Part shown: positions 16,240-22,950 of the stretch, one piece after another
Position numbering within the stretch: the first letter of the stretch is position 1
How the letters are laid out: the number at the start of each line of letters is the position of its first letter
Source: Leucobacter chromiisoli
GTDB taxonomy: Bacteria; Actinomycetota; Actinomycetes; Actinomycetales; Microbacteriaceae
NCBI RefSeq assembly: GCF_016522505.1
Contig: NZ_JAEHOH010000012.1
Span: 62,001 to 126,000 of the forward strand
DNA: 64,000 bases
Direction: 5' to 3'
The notes under the pieces: generated by a model
The model's database searches: none
Told to the model about the DNA's origin: nothing
Seen by the model: only the letters and a program-made list of their open reading frames with translations
Position numbers and translations under genes: made by a program

Positions 16240-16686
16240 TCACTCCGAGCGTTCGACGGCCGCGATCACGGCCGCGAGCTCGTCGCGCAGGGCGAGCAGG
16301 CGCTCCACCGGCAGCCCGAGCCGTTCGATCACCGCCGGAGGCACCGAGAGGGCCTGCTCCCGCAGGGCCCGCCCCGCCTCCGTGGTCACGAGGCAGAAGG
16401 TGCGGTCGTCGCCCTCGACGGGCGCCCGCTCGATGAGCCCCGACTGCTCCAGTCGCTTGACGATCGGCGAGAGCGTCGCGGGGTCGAGACGCAGCATCTC
16501 GGCGAGCTCCCCGAAGCGCAGCGGTGCGCCGCCCCAGAGCGCGAGCATGACGAGGTACTGCGGGTGCGTGAGCCCGAGCGGCTCCAGGATGGGGCGGTAG
16601 ATGCCGATGACGCTCCTGCTGGCCACCGCGAGCGCGAAGCACACCTGCCGGTCGAGCTCGAGGGCGTCGTCGGGGAGTTCCTGCAT
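16240..16686 (-). CDS. OhrR-like MarR-family regulator
   Basis: The 148-residue winged-helix regulator resembles OhrR, the organic-peroxide sensor: the N-terminal helix carries a single cysteine, Cys16 in RQVCFALAVASRSV, at the place of the OhrR reactive cysteine (Cys15 in Bacillus). The following LGLTHPQYLVMLALW segment supplies the dimer tyrosine-type contacts. The recognition helix is near LDPATLSPIVKRLEQSGLI. Instead of ohr, the divergent gene encodes a small zinc-ribbon protein. Two perfect palindromes in the shared 53-bp intergenic region are the probable operators. A TAGGAT hexamer 7 nt before the ATG suggests a leaderless, autoregulated transcript. Confidence 0.82.
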   Translation of the reverse strand: MQELPDDALELDRQVCFALAVASRSVIGIYRPILEPLGLTHPQYLVMLALWGGAPLRFGELAEMLRLDPATLSPIVKRLEQSGLIERAPVEGDDRTFCLVTTEAGRALREQALSVPPAVIERLGLPVERLLALRDELAAVIAAVERSE

Positions 16687-16693
16687 GCGCCCG

Positions 16694-16699
16694 ATCCTA
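16694..16699 (-). promoter_or_regulatory. -10 element of the OhrR-like gene
   Basis: TAGGAT on the minus strand, 7 nt before the ATG at 16686; palindrome 16702-16719 lies immediately upstream. Confidence 0.45.
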
Positions 16700-16701
16700 C
16701 C

Positions 16702-16719
16702 TCGTTCGTCCGCGAACGA
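16702..16719. promoter_or_regulatory. putative MarR operator 1
   Basis: Perfect inverted repeat TCGTTCG-TCCG-CGAACGA. It overlaps the expected -35 region of the divergent zinc-ribbon gene and abuts the -10 of the regulator gene. Confidence 0.6.
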
Positions 16720-16726
16720 CTTCTGC

Positions 16727-16732
16727 TAGCAT
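16727..16732 (+). promoter_or_regulatory. -10 element of the zinc-ribbon gene
   Basis: TGCTAGCAT is an extended -10 (hexamer TAGCAT at 16727-16732), 7 nt before GTG 16740. It sits between the two palindromes. Confidence 0.5.
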
Positions 16733-16735
16733 TTT

Positions 16736-16753
16736 GTTCGTGGGCAAACGAAC
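16736..16753. promoter_or_regulatory. putative MarR operator 2
   Basis: Perfect inverted repeat GTTCGT-GGGCAA-ACGAAC, sharing the GTTCG/CGAAC half-sites of operator 1 and covering the predicted transcription start. Confidence 0.6.
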
Positions 16754-17015
16754 ACCGAAGCGGAGACTCTGGCACGCGACTCCCTACGACGATGTGCCGG
16801 GGGCCTACGCCGCCGTGCAGCGGTTCTTCTACCAGTTCGAGGGGACGGCCCAGCTGGGCGACCCGAACGAGCCCCCGTACGTGCCCCCGGAGAACCCGAC
16901 CTGCCCGGTCTGCGGTGCACCGATGAAGGAGCATCGGATCGATCGTGGCGGCCCGGGCAAGCCGACCCACATGAAGTGCCCGGCGCCGAAACCCCAGGCC
17001 GGCGAGGACGACTGA
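16740..17015 (+). CDS. small zinc-ribbon protein of unknown function
   Basis: The 91-residue protein (GTG start) has a basic N-terminus GKRTPKRRLWH, an aromatic middle (AAVQRFFYQFEG) and a C-terminal CPVCG...MKCP segment, the only cysteines, resembling a small zinc-ribbon. I do not recognise a characterised family. A TTG at 16734 is also in frame, but GTG 16740 lies 7 nt after the TAGCAT hexamer and there is no Shine-Dalgarno sequence, so a leaderless start is likely. Divergence from the OhrR-like regulator suggests induction by thiol-reactive stress; that link is inferred from position and operators only. Confidence 0.7.
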   Translation: MGKRTPKRRLWHATPYDDVPGAYAAVQRFFYQFEGTAQLGDPNEPPYVPPENPTCPVCGAPMKEHRIDRGGPGKPTHMKCPAPKPQAGEDD

Positions 17016-17033
17016 AGACGTTTCGCCCGAGGC

Positions 17034-17052
17034 CAGCGGGCCGAACCCGCTG
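17034..17052. terminator. short hairpin between convergent genes
   Basis: CAGCGGG-CCGAA-CCCGCTG, a 7-bp stem between the zinc-ribbon and LysM genes; no U-tract. Weak candidate bidirectional terminator. Confidence 0.4.
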
Positions 17053-17063
17053 CCGCGGCCGCC

Positions 17064-17474
17064 TCAGTCGAGCCCGACCTCCGCGGCGGTCGCAACCCCG
17101 GGCTCGTCCGCGTACCGGAGCGGCACGGCGATCGGCTGGCCCGCCTGCACGGCCGAGCCCTCGAGCTGGTTGAGACGCACGATCTCGGAGATGAGGTCGC
17201 GCGGGTCCGTGGTGGAATCGAGCTCCGATGCCACCGACCACAGCGACTCCCCCGGCGCGACGACGACGTACCCGAACTCCCGTCCGCCGTTCTCCGCGGA
17301 GGCCTGCGCCCCCGGGGCGCCGATGGCGGCGAGCATCGCGAGCGCTCCGGCGACGAGGAGGGTGCCGATCGCACCGAACACGACGCGGCCGCGACGCGTG
17401 AGCCTCAGCCGCACGGGCGAGGGTGCTGCCGCCGCACGCGGGGCCTCGGCCTGGATGACCAGCGTTGCACTCAT
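17064..17474 (-). CDS. LysM-domain membrane protein beside lexA (SOS cell-division regulator type)
   Basis: The 136-residue protein has a cytosolic Ala/Arg-rich start, one transmembrane helix (about residues 32-52) and an exported LysM-like domain (GYVVVAPGESLWSVASEL ... QAGQPIAVPL). A small LysM protein divergent from lexA is the position of ChiZ (Rv2719c) in mycobacteria and DivS in corynebacteria, which halt division during DNA damage. By position and domain this is the likely counterpart, although LysM-only proteins lack a catalytic domain. Its promoter (TTGCAA, 17 nt, TAGATT) is overlapped by LexA-box-like repeats. The ATG at 17474 has AAGGGAAGCGAAC upstream. Confidence 0.75.
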   Translation of the reverse strand: MSATLVIQAEAPRAAAAPSPVRLRLTRRGRVVFGAIGTLLVAGALAMLAAIGAPGAQASAENGGREFGYVVVAPGESLWSVASELDSTTDPRDLISEIVRLNQLEGSAVQAGQPIAVPLRYADEPGVATAAEVGLD

Positions 17475-17518
17475 GTTCGCTTCCCTTCGTCTGCGATATG
17501 CGCACCGGGCGAGCCGGT

Positions 17519-17534
17519 TCGAACATCTGTTTCG
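17519..17534. promoter_or_regulatory. LexA-box-like site A
   Basis: TCGAAC-ATCT-GTTTCG: one half matches the actinobacterial SOS box TCGAAC(N4)GTTCGA fully, the other partly. It overlaps site B. Confidence 0.5.
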
Positions 17535-17547
17535 AATCTATATTCGA
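17532..17547. promoter_or_regulatory. LexA-box-like site B
   Basis: TCGAAT-CTAT-ATTCGA is a perfect inverted repeat with the SOS-box spacing, differing from the consensus symmetrically at one position per half. It covers the -10 of the LysM gene. Confidence 0.6.
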
Positions 17548-17563
17548 TTCTGTGGATTTGCAA
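17535..17563 (-). promoter_or_regulatory. LysM gene promoter
   Basis: On the minus strand: -35 TTGCAA (17563-17558), 17-nt spacer, -10 TAGATT (17540-17535). Site B overlaps the -10. Confidence 0.65.
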
Positions 17564-17604
17564 GGTGGAATTCGAAACTCTGAGCGAGAATTTTCGCGCG
17601 ACAC

Positions 17605-17620
17605 TCGAACAAACGTTTGC
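17605..17620. promoter_or_regulatory. LexA-box-like site C
   Basis: TCGAAC-AAAC-GTTTGC, 9 of 12 consensus positions, overlapping the -35 of the lexA promoter. Confidence 0.55.
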
Positions 17621-17646
17621 CGAGCGCCGCGGCGAGCCGCTAGGGT
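17617..17646 (+). promoter_or_regulatory. lexA promoter
   Basis: -35 TTGCCG (17617-17622), 18-nt spacer, -10 TAGGGT (17641-17646). The predicted leader is about 150 nt and contains a perfect hairpin at 17682-17701. Confidence 0.6.
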
Positions 17647-17681
17647 TCCGGACAAGGAACACCGAACCACGGACCACTGAC

Positions 17682-17701
17682 ATCGGCGGTTTTCCGCCGA
17701 T
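17682..17701 (+). other. hairpin in the lexA leader
   Basis: ATCGGCGG-TTTT-CCGCCGAT, a perfect 8-bp stem with a TTTT loop about 105 bp before the lexA start. No U-tract follows, so it is more likely a stability or translation element than a terminator. Confidence 0.5.
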
Positions 17702-17806
17702 CCCGACCCGGGTGACGCGACCTGCCGGGCGAGCCGCCTCGGCTCGACCGCACGGCGCTCCGATACCGCGTCGCACACCGAGACCCGACCACCCGAAGGA
17801 GCCGCG

Positions 17807-18472
17807 ATGACCCAGGCAGCCACCCCGTCGGCGCCGAAGCCGCTCACGGAGAAGCAACGGGCGATCCTCGAGTTCATCGCACGGTCGGTGGAGGGTCGCG
17901 GCTATCCGCCGAGCATGCGCGAGATCGGCGACGCGGTCGGGCTCTCCTCCCTCTCGAGCGTCACGCACCAGCTGAGCCGACTCGAGGCCGCGGGGTACAT
18001 CCGGCGCGATCCGAATCGCCCCCGGGCGCTCGAGATCCTCATCGAACTCGCCGAGACCAGATCGGCCATGAGCGAGGCGCCGTCCCAGGAGGCCGCAGAG
18101 GCGACCCTCGTGCCCCTCGTCGGCCGCATCGCCGCCGGCGCTCCGATCACGGCCGATCAGCACGTCGAGGATCTCGTGCCGCTGCCCCGCCAGCTCGTCG
18201 GAGACGGCCAGCTCTTCATGCTCAAGGTCGTGGGCGACTCGATGATCGACGCCGCGATCTGCGACGGCGACTTCGTGGTGGTGCGCCAGCAGCAGAACGC
18301 CGAGAACGGCGACATCGTGGCCGCGATGCTCGACGAGGAGGCGACCGTCAAGGTCTTCCGTCAGCGCGACGGGCACACCTGGCTGCTCCCCCGCAACAGC
18401 GCATTCGAGCCGATCCTGGGCGACCACGCCGAGGTGCTCGGCAAGGTGGTCGCCGTCTTCCGCTCGGTGTAG
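17807..18472 (+). CDS. lexA: SOS repressor LexA
   Basis: The 221-residue repressor has an N-terminal winged helix ([14 protein letters not shown] ... [16 protein letters not shown]), a linker, and the S24 self-cleavage domain. The cleavage site is Ala110-Gly111 in RIAAGAPI; the catalytic dyad is Ser145 (VGDSMID) and Lys182 (ATVKVF). RecA filaments trigger cleavage after DNA damage, which frees its targets. Start ATG 17807 has GAAGGAG upstream. Candidate target sites are visible at its own promoter, at the divergent LysM gene and at recA in this window. Confidence 0.96.
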   Translation: MTQAATPSAPKPLTEKQRAILEFIARSVEGRGYPPSMREIGDAVGLSSLSSVTHQLSRLEAAGYIRRDPNRPRALEILIELAETRSAMSEAPSQEAAEATLVPLVGRIAAGAPITADQHVEDLVPLPRQLVGDGQLFMLKVVGDSMIDAAICDGDFVVVRQQQNAENGDIVAAMLDEEATVKVFRQRDGHTWLLPRNSAFEPILGDHAEVLGKVVAVFRSV

Positions 18473-18584
18473 CCCCTCGCGTAGACACGCCCTCCGCAGC
18501 GCAGGATCATCCGGCCTTCCCCGGCCTGCCCGCCGAGAGCGCCCCTCCGCGCCCGATGCCCCGGGACCGGTGCAGAAGCGCCCG

Positions 18585-18646
18585 CTCGGCGCCCGTCGCG
18601 GCGACCGCTCGGCATCCGTCGCGGCGCCCGGCGCCCGTCGCGGGCG
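18585..18646. repeat. three imperfect 20-bp tandem repeats
   Basis: Copies at 18585, 18608 and 18627 share CTCGGCGCCCGTCGCGGCG with a few changes. They fill the lexA-lipB intergenic region and end in the hairpin at 18630-18648. Confidence 0.5.
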
Positions 18647-18648
18647 CC
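18630..18648 (+). terminator. candidate lexA terminator hairpin
   Basis: GGCGCCCG-TCG-CGGGCGCC, an 8-bp perfect GC stem about 160 bp after lexA, without a U-tract. Confidence 0.4.
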
Positions 18649-18682
18649 CCTGCGACCTTCGGCACTCCCGCATTCGATTTTT

Positions 18683-18695
18683 TGAACTGAGTTCA
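18683..18695. promoter_or_regulatory. palindrome upstream of lipB
   Basis: TGAACT-G-AGTTCA, a perfect 6+1+6 inverted repeat in an AT-rich island 16 bp before the lipB ATG. It looks like an operator; the binding protein is unknown. A possible -10 (TATTGT) follows at 18698-18703. Confidence 0.55.
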
Positions 18696-18710
18696 TCTAT
18701 TGTGGACGCC

Positions 18711-19487
18711 ATGCCGCAGACACCGCTCCTCGCTCCCCCGACCGGCCGCGCCGCGGAGACCGGACCCCCGCCGGTCGACGTCGGCCTCGTCCCCGGGCTC
18801 GTACCCTACGCACGCGGCCTCGCCCTCCAGCGCGAGGCCGCCGAACGCGTCGAGCGCGGCGAGGATCGCGGCACCGTGCTGCTGCTGGAGCACGAGGCCG
18901 TCTACACGGCGGGCCGCAGGTCGCTGCCCGAGGAGTACCCGGACGACGGCAGCCCGGTCATCCCGGTCGATCGCGGCGGCAAGGTGACCTGGCACGGCCC
19001 GGGTCAGCTCGTCGGCTACCCCGTGGTCCGGCTGCGCGAAGGCCACGGGGTGGTCGATTTCGTGCGCGACCTCGAGGAGGTGCTCATCGAGGTCGCCGCC
19101 GACTTCGGCGTGAGGGGCATGCGGATCCCCGGGCGCTCCGGCGTCTGGGCCGAGGCGCCCCGCTCAGGGAGCACGACCGCGACCGCGAGCACGGTTGCGG
19201 CCGCGGGCGCGGCTGCGATCCCGGGTGCGAGCACGGTTGCGGCCTCGGGCGTGCCCGTCAAGTTCGCCCAGATCGGCCTGCATGCGCGCGAGGGCCTCAT
19301 CACTCACGGCTTCGCGCTGAACTGCAGCAACGCCCTCGAGCCTTTCGCATCCTTCGTGCCGTGCGGGATCACGGACGCCGGGGTCGCCTCGCTCAGCAGC
19401 CTCGCGGGAGCGACGATCGCCCCCGCCGACGTCATCCCGCACCTCGTTCCGCGACTCTCGGCGAAGATCGAGGAGGTCGCGGCATGA
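18711..19487 (+). CDS. lipB: lipoyl(octanoyl) transferase, with an unusual insertion
   Basis: LipB (258 residues) moves octanoate from acyl carrier protein to lipoyl domains. The active-site Lys184 (VKFAQIG) and Cys218 (FVPCGI) are intact, as are [16 protein letters not shown] and HGFALNCSN. Between GVWAE and VKFAQIG lies an insertion of about 34 Ala/Ser/Thr/Gly-rich residues (149-182), encoded partly by a 42-bp direct repeat; typical LipB has only a short loop here. ATG 18711 is 7 nt after a TATTGT hexamer. A GTG 9 bp upstream is an alternative. The stop overlaps lipA (ATGA). Confidence 0.9.
   Translation: MPQTPLLAPPTGRAAETGPPPVDVGLVPGLVPYARGLALQREAAERVERGEDRGTVLLLEHEAVYTAGRRSLPEEYPDDGSPVIPVDRGGKVTWHGPGQLVGYPVVRLREGHGVVDFVRDLEEVLIEVAADFGVRGMRIPGRSGVWAEAPRSGSTTATASTVAAAGAAAIPGASTVAASGVPVKFAQIGLHAREGLITHGFALNCSNALEPFASFVPCGITDAGVASLSSLAGATIAPADVIPHLVPRLSAKIEEVAA
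19185..19250 (+). repeat. 42-bp direct repeat within lipB
   Basis: Two copies of a 24-bp core starting GCGAGCACGGTTGCGGCC (19185-19208 and 19227-19250), period 42 bp, so 14 codons in frame. It encodes part of the low-complexity loop. Confidence 0.7.
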
Positions 19488-20701
19488 GCGCAGTCAACAT
19501 CGGAAAGCCGCTGTCCGAGGTGCTCGCCGCCAAGGGGCGAGCCGCCAAGGAGCGAGCCGCCAAGGAGCAAGCCGCGGGCGAGCGGGCCGCGGGCGAGCGG
19601 GCACACGCGGCACAGTCCCAGGCAGAGCAGACTCCCGAGGAGGCGACACCGGAGGAGCCGATCGAGGCCGGCCGATCCGCGCATCGCGCCGGGCCCGACG
19701 CCGCGCAGCGGCCGCAGCCCGACGGCCGCCCGCTGCTGCGCGTCGAGGCGCGCAACGCGCAGACCCCGATCGAGCGGAAGCCGGAGTGGATCAAGACCCG
19801 GGCTCGCACCGGACCCGAGTACACCGACGTCCGATCCCTCGTGCAGCGCGAGGGCCTGCACACCGTGTGCCAGGAGGCGGGCTGCCCCAACATCTACGAG
19901 TGCTGGGAGGATCGGGAGGCGACCTTCCTCATCGGCGGCTCGATCTGCACGCGGCGCTGCGACTTCTGTCAGATCACGTCGGGCAGGCCGCTGCCGCTCG
20001 ACCTCGACGAGCCGCGCCGCGTCGCCGAGTCGGTGCGGACGATGGACCTCCGCTACGCGACCATCACGGGGGTGACTCGCGACGACCTCCCCGACACGGG
20101 CGCGTGGCTCTACGCCGAGACGATCCGGCAGATCCACGGGCTGAACCCGGGATCCGGCGTCGAGGTGCTGGCCGACGACCTGGGAGGCCGGCCCGAGGAT
20201 CTGGCGCAGGTGTTCGAGGCGGGGCCCGAGGTGTTCGCGCACAATCTCGAGACGGTGCCGCGCATCTTCCGGCGCATCCGGCCGGGCTTCCGATACGAGC
20301 GCTCTCTCGACGTCATCGCGCAGGCGCGCGTCGCCGGCATGATCACGAAGTCGAACCTGATCCTCGGCATGGGCGAGACGGTCGCCGAGGTGCACGCCGC
20401 GATGCGGGAGCTCAACGACGCCGGCTGCGACATCCTGACACTGACGCAATACCTGCGCCCATCGAAGCTGCACCACCCCGTCGACCGCTGGGTGCGGCCC
20501 GAGGAGTTCGTCGAGCTCAAGGCCGCGGCCGACGAGATCGGATTCGCCGGTGTGCTCGCCGGGCCGCTCGTGCGCTCCTCGTACCGAGCCGGCCGGCTGT
20601 GGGCGCAGACCATGGCGGCGAAGGGGCGGACCGTGCCCGAGCACCTTCGGCACCTCGCCGAGCGAGCGACGGCCGACGACGCGTTCCTGCAGGCGGTGTG
20701 A
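19484..20701 (+). CDS. lipA: lipoyl synthase, with repeat-built N-terminal extension
   Basis: LipA is a radical-SAM enzyme that inserts two sulfurs into octanoyl groups. The auxiliary [4Fe-4S] cysteines are C129-x4-C134-x5-C140, the SAM cluster C155-x3-C159-x2-C162 (CTRRCDFC), and the RSS serine near residue 366 is conserved. The 405-residue protein is about 75 residues longer than usual: residues 15-39 are five copies of a pentapeptide (A-A-K/G-E-R type) encoded by a 15-bp tandem repeat, followed by an acidic Ala-rich linker. The ATG overlaps the lipB stop, so the lipoylation pair is one operon. Confidence 0.94.
   Translation: MSAVNIGKPLSEVLAAKGRAAKERAAKEQAAGERAAGERAHAAQSQAEQTPEEATPEEPIEAGRSAHRAGPDAAQRPQPDGRPLLRVEARNAQTPIERKPEWIKTRARTGPEYTDVRSLVQREGLHTVCQEAGCPNIYECWEDREATFLIGGSICTRRCDFCQITSGRPLPLDLDEPRRVAESVRTMDLRYATITGVTRDDLPDTGAWLYAETIRQIHGLNPGSGVEVLADDLGGRPEDLAQVFEAGPEVFAHNLETVPRIFRRIRPGFRYERSLDVIAQARVAGMITKSNLILGMGETVAEVHAAMRELNDAGCDILTLTQYLRPSKLHHPVDRWVRPEEFVELKAAADEIGFAGVLAGPLVRSSYRAGRLWAQTMAAKGRTVPEHLRHLAERATADDAFLQAV
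19526..19600 (+). repeat. 5 x 15-bp tandem repeat in lipA
   Basis: Five units starting GCCGCC(A/G)AGG... at 19526, 19541, 19556, 19571 and 19586; the last two are identical. Unit length is a multiple of 3, preserving the frame. Confidence 0.8.
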
Positions 20702-20782
20702 CCGGCGTCCGGCCTCGCGGCTCGCATCCCGCCGTCCCTCACCGCCCCGTCCCGCCCCCGTCCCACCCGCACCGCACCCGTT

Positions 20783-20848
20783 CATCTGCGCTCGTCAGTA
20801 GATGTCCTGAATCTTCGAATTCGGAGCATCTACTGCCGAGCGCAGATG
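20783..20848. terminator. 66-nt near-perfect hairpin over the end of metF
   Basis: Arms of about 33 nt: CATCTGCGCTCG pairs with CGAGCGCAGATG, CAGTAGATG with CATCTACTG and GAAT with ATTC, around a UUCG-containing loop. Only a few mismatches interrupt it. It includes the metF stop and last codons and lies between convergent lipA and metF, so it may end both transcripts although no U-tract is present. Confidence 0.65.
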
Positions 20849-21775
20849 ATGAGCGGGCGAGACCGGATCGGGCGTCAGCAGCTCGAGGTCGCGGAGCACC
20901 GCGAGCACCTGCTCGTGGCGGTTGAAGGTGTAGAGGTGGATCGAGGGCGCTCCGCCGGCGAGGAGTTCGCGCGCGAGCTCCCGGGTGTGCTCGACGCCGA
21001 GCTCGGGGGCGTAGCCGCCGGCCTCCTCGAGCGCCCGCTCCAGCTCGGGCGGCGCCGGCCGCCCGGCGAGCGACGCGACCTTGCGCAGCTGCGCGATCGT
21101 CGACACCGGCATGAGCCCGGGCAGCACGGGGATCTCGAGGCCCGCACTCCGCGCGTCGTCGACGAACCCCAGGTACTCCTCGGCGCGGAAGAAGAGCTGG
21201 GTGATCGCGAACTGGGCTCCCGCCTCCTGCTTCGCGATGAGCCACTCGATGTCCTCGGCTCGGGATCGCGACAGCGGGTGGCCGTTCGGGTACGCCGCGA
21301 CCGCGGTGCGTCCGACGCTCGTGAGCGGCGGCCGCTCGGCCCGCGCCTGGGCGATGAGCTCGACCAGCTGCACCGCGTCGAGGGACCCCGACACGGCGGG
21401 ATCGTCCTCGCCCAGACCGCGGGGCGGGTCCCCGCGCAGCGCCAGGAAGTCGTGGACGCCCGCGTCCATGATCCCGTGGATCGTCGCGCGGATCGCATCG
21501 GGGGTCTCGCCGACCGTCGTGAGGTGCGCGAGCGGCAGGGCGTCGGTGTTGCCGCGCAGATACCTCAGCAGGTCGAGCGAGGCGTCGCGGTTCGAGCCGT
21601 TCGCCCCGTAGGTGACGGAGATGAAGTCGGGGCCCGCGGCCGAGAGGTGCTGCACGGCGTGGCCGAGCGCGAGCGCCGCCGCTCCGCTGCGCGCCGGGAA
21701 CACCTCGAACGAGAAGCGGGCCCGCGTCGCGGCGCTCCCCGTGAGCAGCACGCTTCCGTGCGGTGCAGGGGTCAC
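20795..21775 (-). CDS. metF: 5,10-methylenetetrahydrofolate reductase
   Basis: MetF (326 residues) reduces methylene-THF to methyl-THF, the methyl donor for methionine. The FAD-binding TIM-barrel signatures are present: FSFEVFPARSG near the N-terminus, FISVTYGANGSNRD, LALRGDPP and the FAITQLFF segment. The start is GTG 21775, overlapping the stop of the preceding MetE-like gene; the open frame further upstream is spurious. It is the last gene of metE / MetE-like / metF. The final codons lie inside a long hairpin. Confidence 0.93.
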   Translation of the reverse strand: MTPAPHGSVLLTGSAATRARFSFEVFPARSGAAALALGHAVQHLSAAGPDFISVTYGANGSNRDASLDLLRYLRGNTDALPLAHLTTVGETPDAIRATIHGIMDAGVHDFLALRGDPPRGLGEDDPAVSGSLDAVQLVELIAQARAERPPLTSVGRTAVAAYPNGHPLSRSRAEDIEWLIAKQEAGAQFAITQLFFRAEEYLGFVDDARSAGLEIPVLPGLMPVSTIAQLRKVASLAGRPAPPELERALEEAGGYAPELGVEHTRELARELLAGGAPSIHLYTFNRHEQVLAVLRDLELLTPDPVSPAHHLRSAVDAPNSKIQDIY

Positions 21776-22950
21776 GGCGCGCCTCCCGCGAGTTCCTCGG
21801 CGGCGAGCGCCGTGCCCCGCACGCGGGCGGCGATCTTCGCGAAGGCGACGTCGCGGGCGAAGTCGGGCGACCCGTGCCGCGGCTTCTCGTCGATGAGGTA
21901 GGGCGAGAAGCCGCAGTCGTCCGTGGACCCGAGCAGCTCGGGCGGCACGAAGCGGGCCGCCCGCACGAGCTGATCCCGGATCTCCTCCGCGGTCTCGAGC
22001 TTGGGGCTCGTCGGCACGGTGACGCCGAACAGCACCCGCGGGCGGCGGGATCCGTCGGCCTCGGAGCGGCGGCGCAGCTCGCGCCCGACGAGCCCCGCGA
22101 CCCGGTCGGGCTCCTGCTCGCTCGCCGCCTGCACGAGGAAGTAGCCGGCGTCGATCTGGAAGAGCTCGGGGATCAGCTCGGCGTAGTCGACGTCGGCGCT
22201 GTGCGCCGAGTCGCGGTCGTTGCCGGGGCACGTGTGCACCCCCACGGCCGCCCGCTGAGCCGGTGCGAGGCGGTCAAGCACGCGGTTGACGAGGTCGATG
22301 AAGCCGCCGAGCGCCTCGGGGCCGGCCCAGGGCGCGCGCAGGTCTCGGCGCAGCGCCAGCCTCCCCTCCGTGAAGTCGACGGTGACGCGCGAGGCGCCGG
22401 CCGCGAAGCAGCGCCGGATATCCTCCGCGCAGCCGGCGACCACGTCGTCGAGGAACTCCTCCCGCGTGTAGTCCCCGATGCCCTCGGCCGGCACCATGAG
22501 CGAGAGCATCGAGGGCGAGACGACGGCCTGCTTCAGCGGCAGCCCGGTGAGCGTGCGCGCGTGGCGCACGTCGTCCGCCGCCCACGCCCGGAAGCGGAAG
22601 GGCGTGCCCGAGAGGCTCGGGATCACCCGGTGGTGGCCGTCGGCGAACACCGCGAAGACGGGCCCCTCCTCCGCGATCCCGTCGAACGAGGTGCCGAGCG
22701 GATAGCTCGCGAAGCTCTCTCGGCGCTGCTCGCCGTCGCTGAGGATGGGCGACCCGGTCGCCGCCATGCGCTCGAGGGTGTCGCGCACCGCGCGGTCCTG
22801 CTCGGCCGCCAGCTCCTCGGCGCTCAGCAGCCCGGTGTCGGTGTCGAGCACGGCGCGCTGCAGCCGCGCAGGACGGGGCAGCGAGCCGACCGGCTCGGTC
22901 GGCAGCCGCCCCGCCGGCCAGGCCTCGACGGTGCTCGCCGCGGGCGTCAC
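21772..22950 (-). CDS. single-domain MetE-like methyltransferase (methionine synthase II family)
   Basis: The 392-residue protein resembles the catalytic half of cobalamin-independent methionine synthase. It has VGSLPRP at the N-terminus, DFTEGRLAL, and zinc-type ligands His239 and Cys241 (GVHTCPGND) and Cys346 (TDDCGFSPY). It lacks the N-terminal MetE domain that helps hold polyglutamyl folate. Such 'core MetE' or YxjG/YxjH-type proteins may use other methyl donors or repair roles. It is sandwiched, with 4-bp overlaps on both sides, between metE and metF, so it must work in the same pathway. Exact donor unknown. Confidence 0.8.
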   Translation of the reverse strand: MTPAASTVEAWPAGRLPTEPVGSLPRPARLQRAVLDTDTGLLSAEELAAEQDRAVRDTLERMAATGSPILSDGEQRRESFASYPLGTSFDGIAEEGPVFAVFADGHHRVIPSLSGTPFRFRAWAADDVRHARTLTGLPLKQAVVSPSMLSLMVPAEGIGDYTREEFLDDVVAGCAEDIRRCFAAGASRVTVDFTEGRLALRRDLRAPWAGPEALGGFIDLVNRVLDRLAPAQRAAVGVHTCPGNDRDSAHSADVDYAELIPELFQIDAGYFLVQAASEQEPDRVAGLVGRELRRRSEADGSRRPRVLFGVTVPTSPKLETAEEIRDQLVRAARFVPPELLGSTDDCGFSPYLIDEKPRHGSPDFARDVAFAKIAARVRGTALAAEELAGGAP

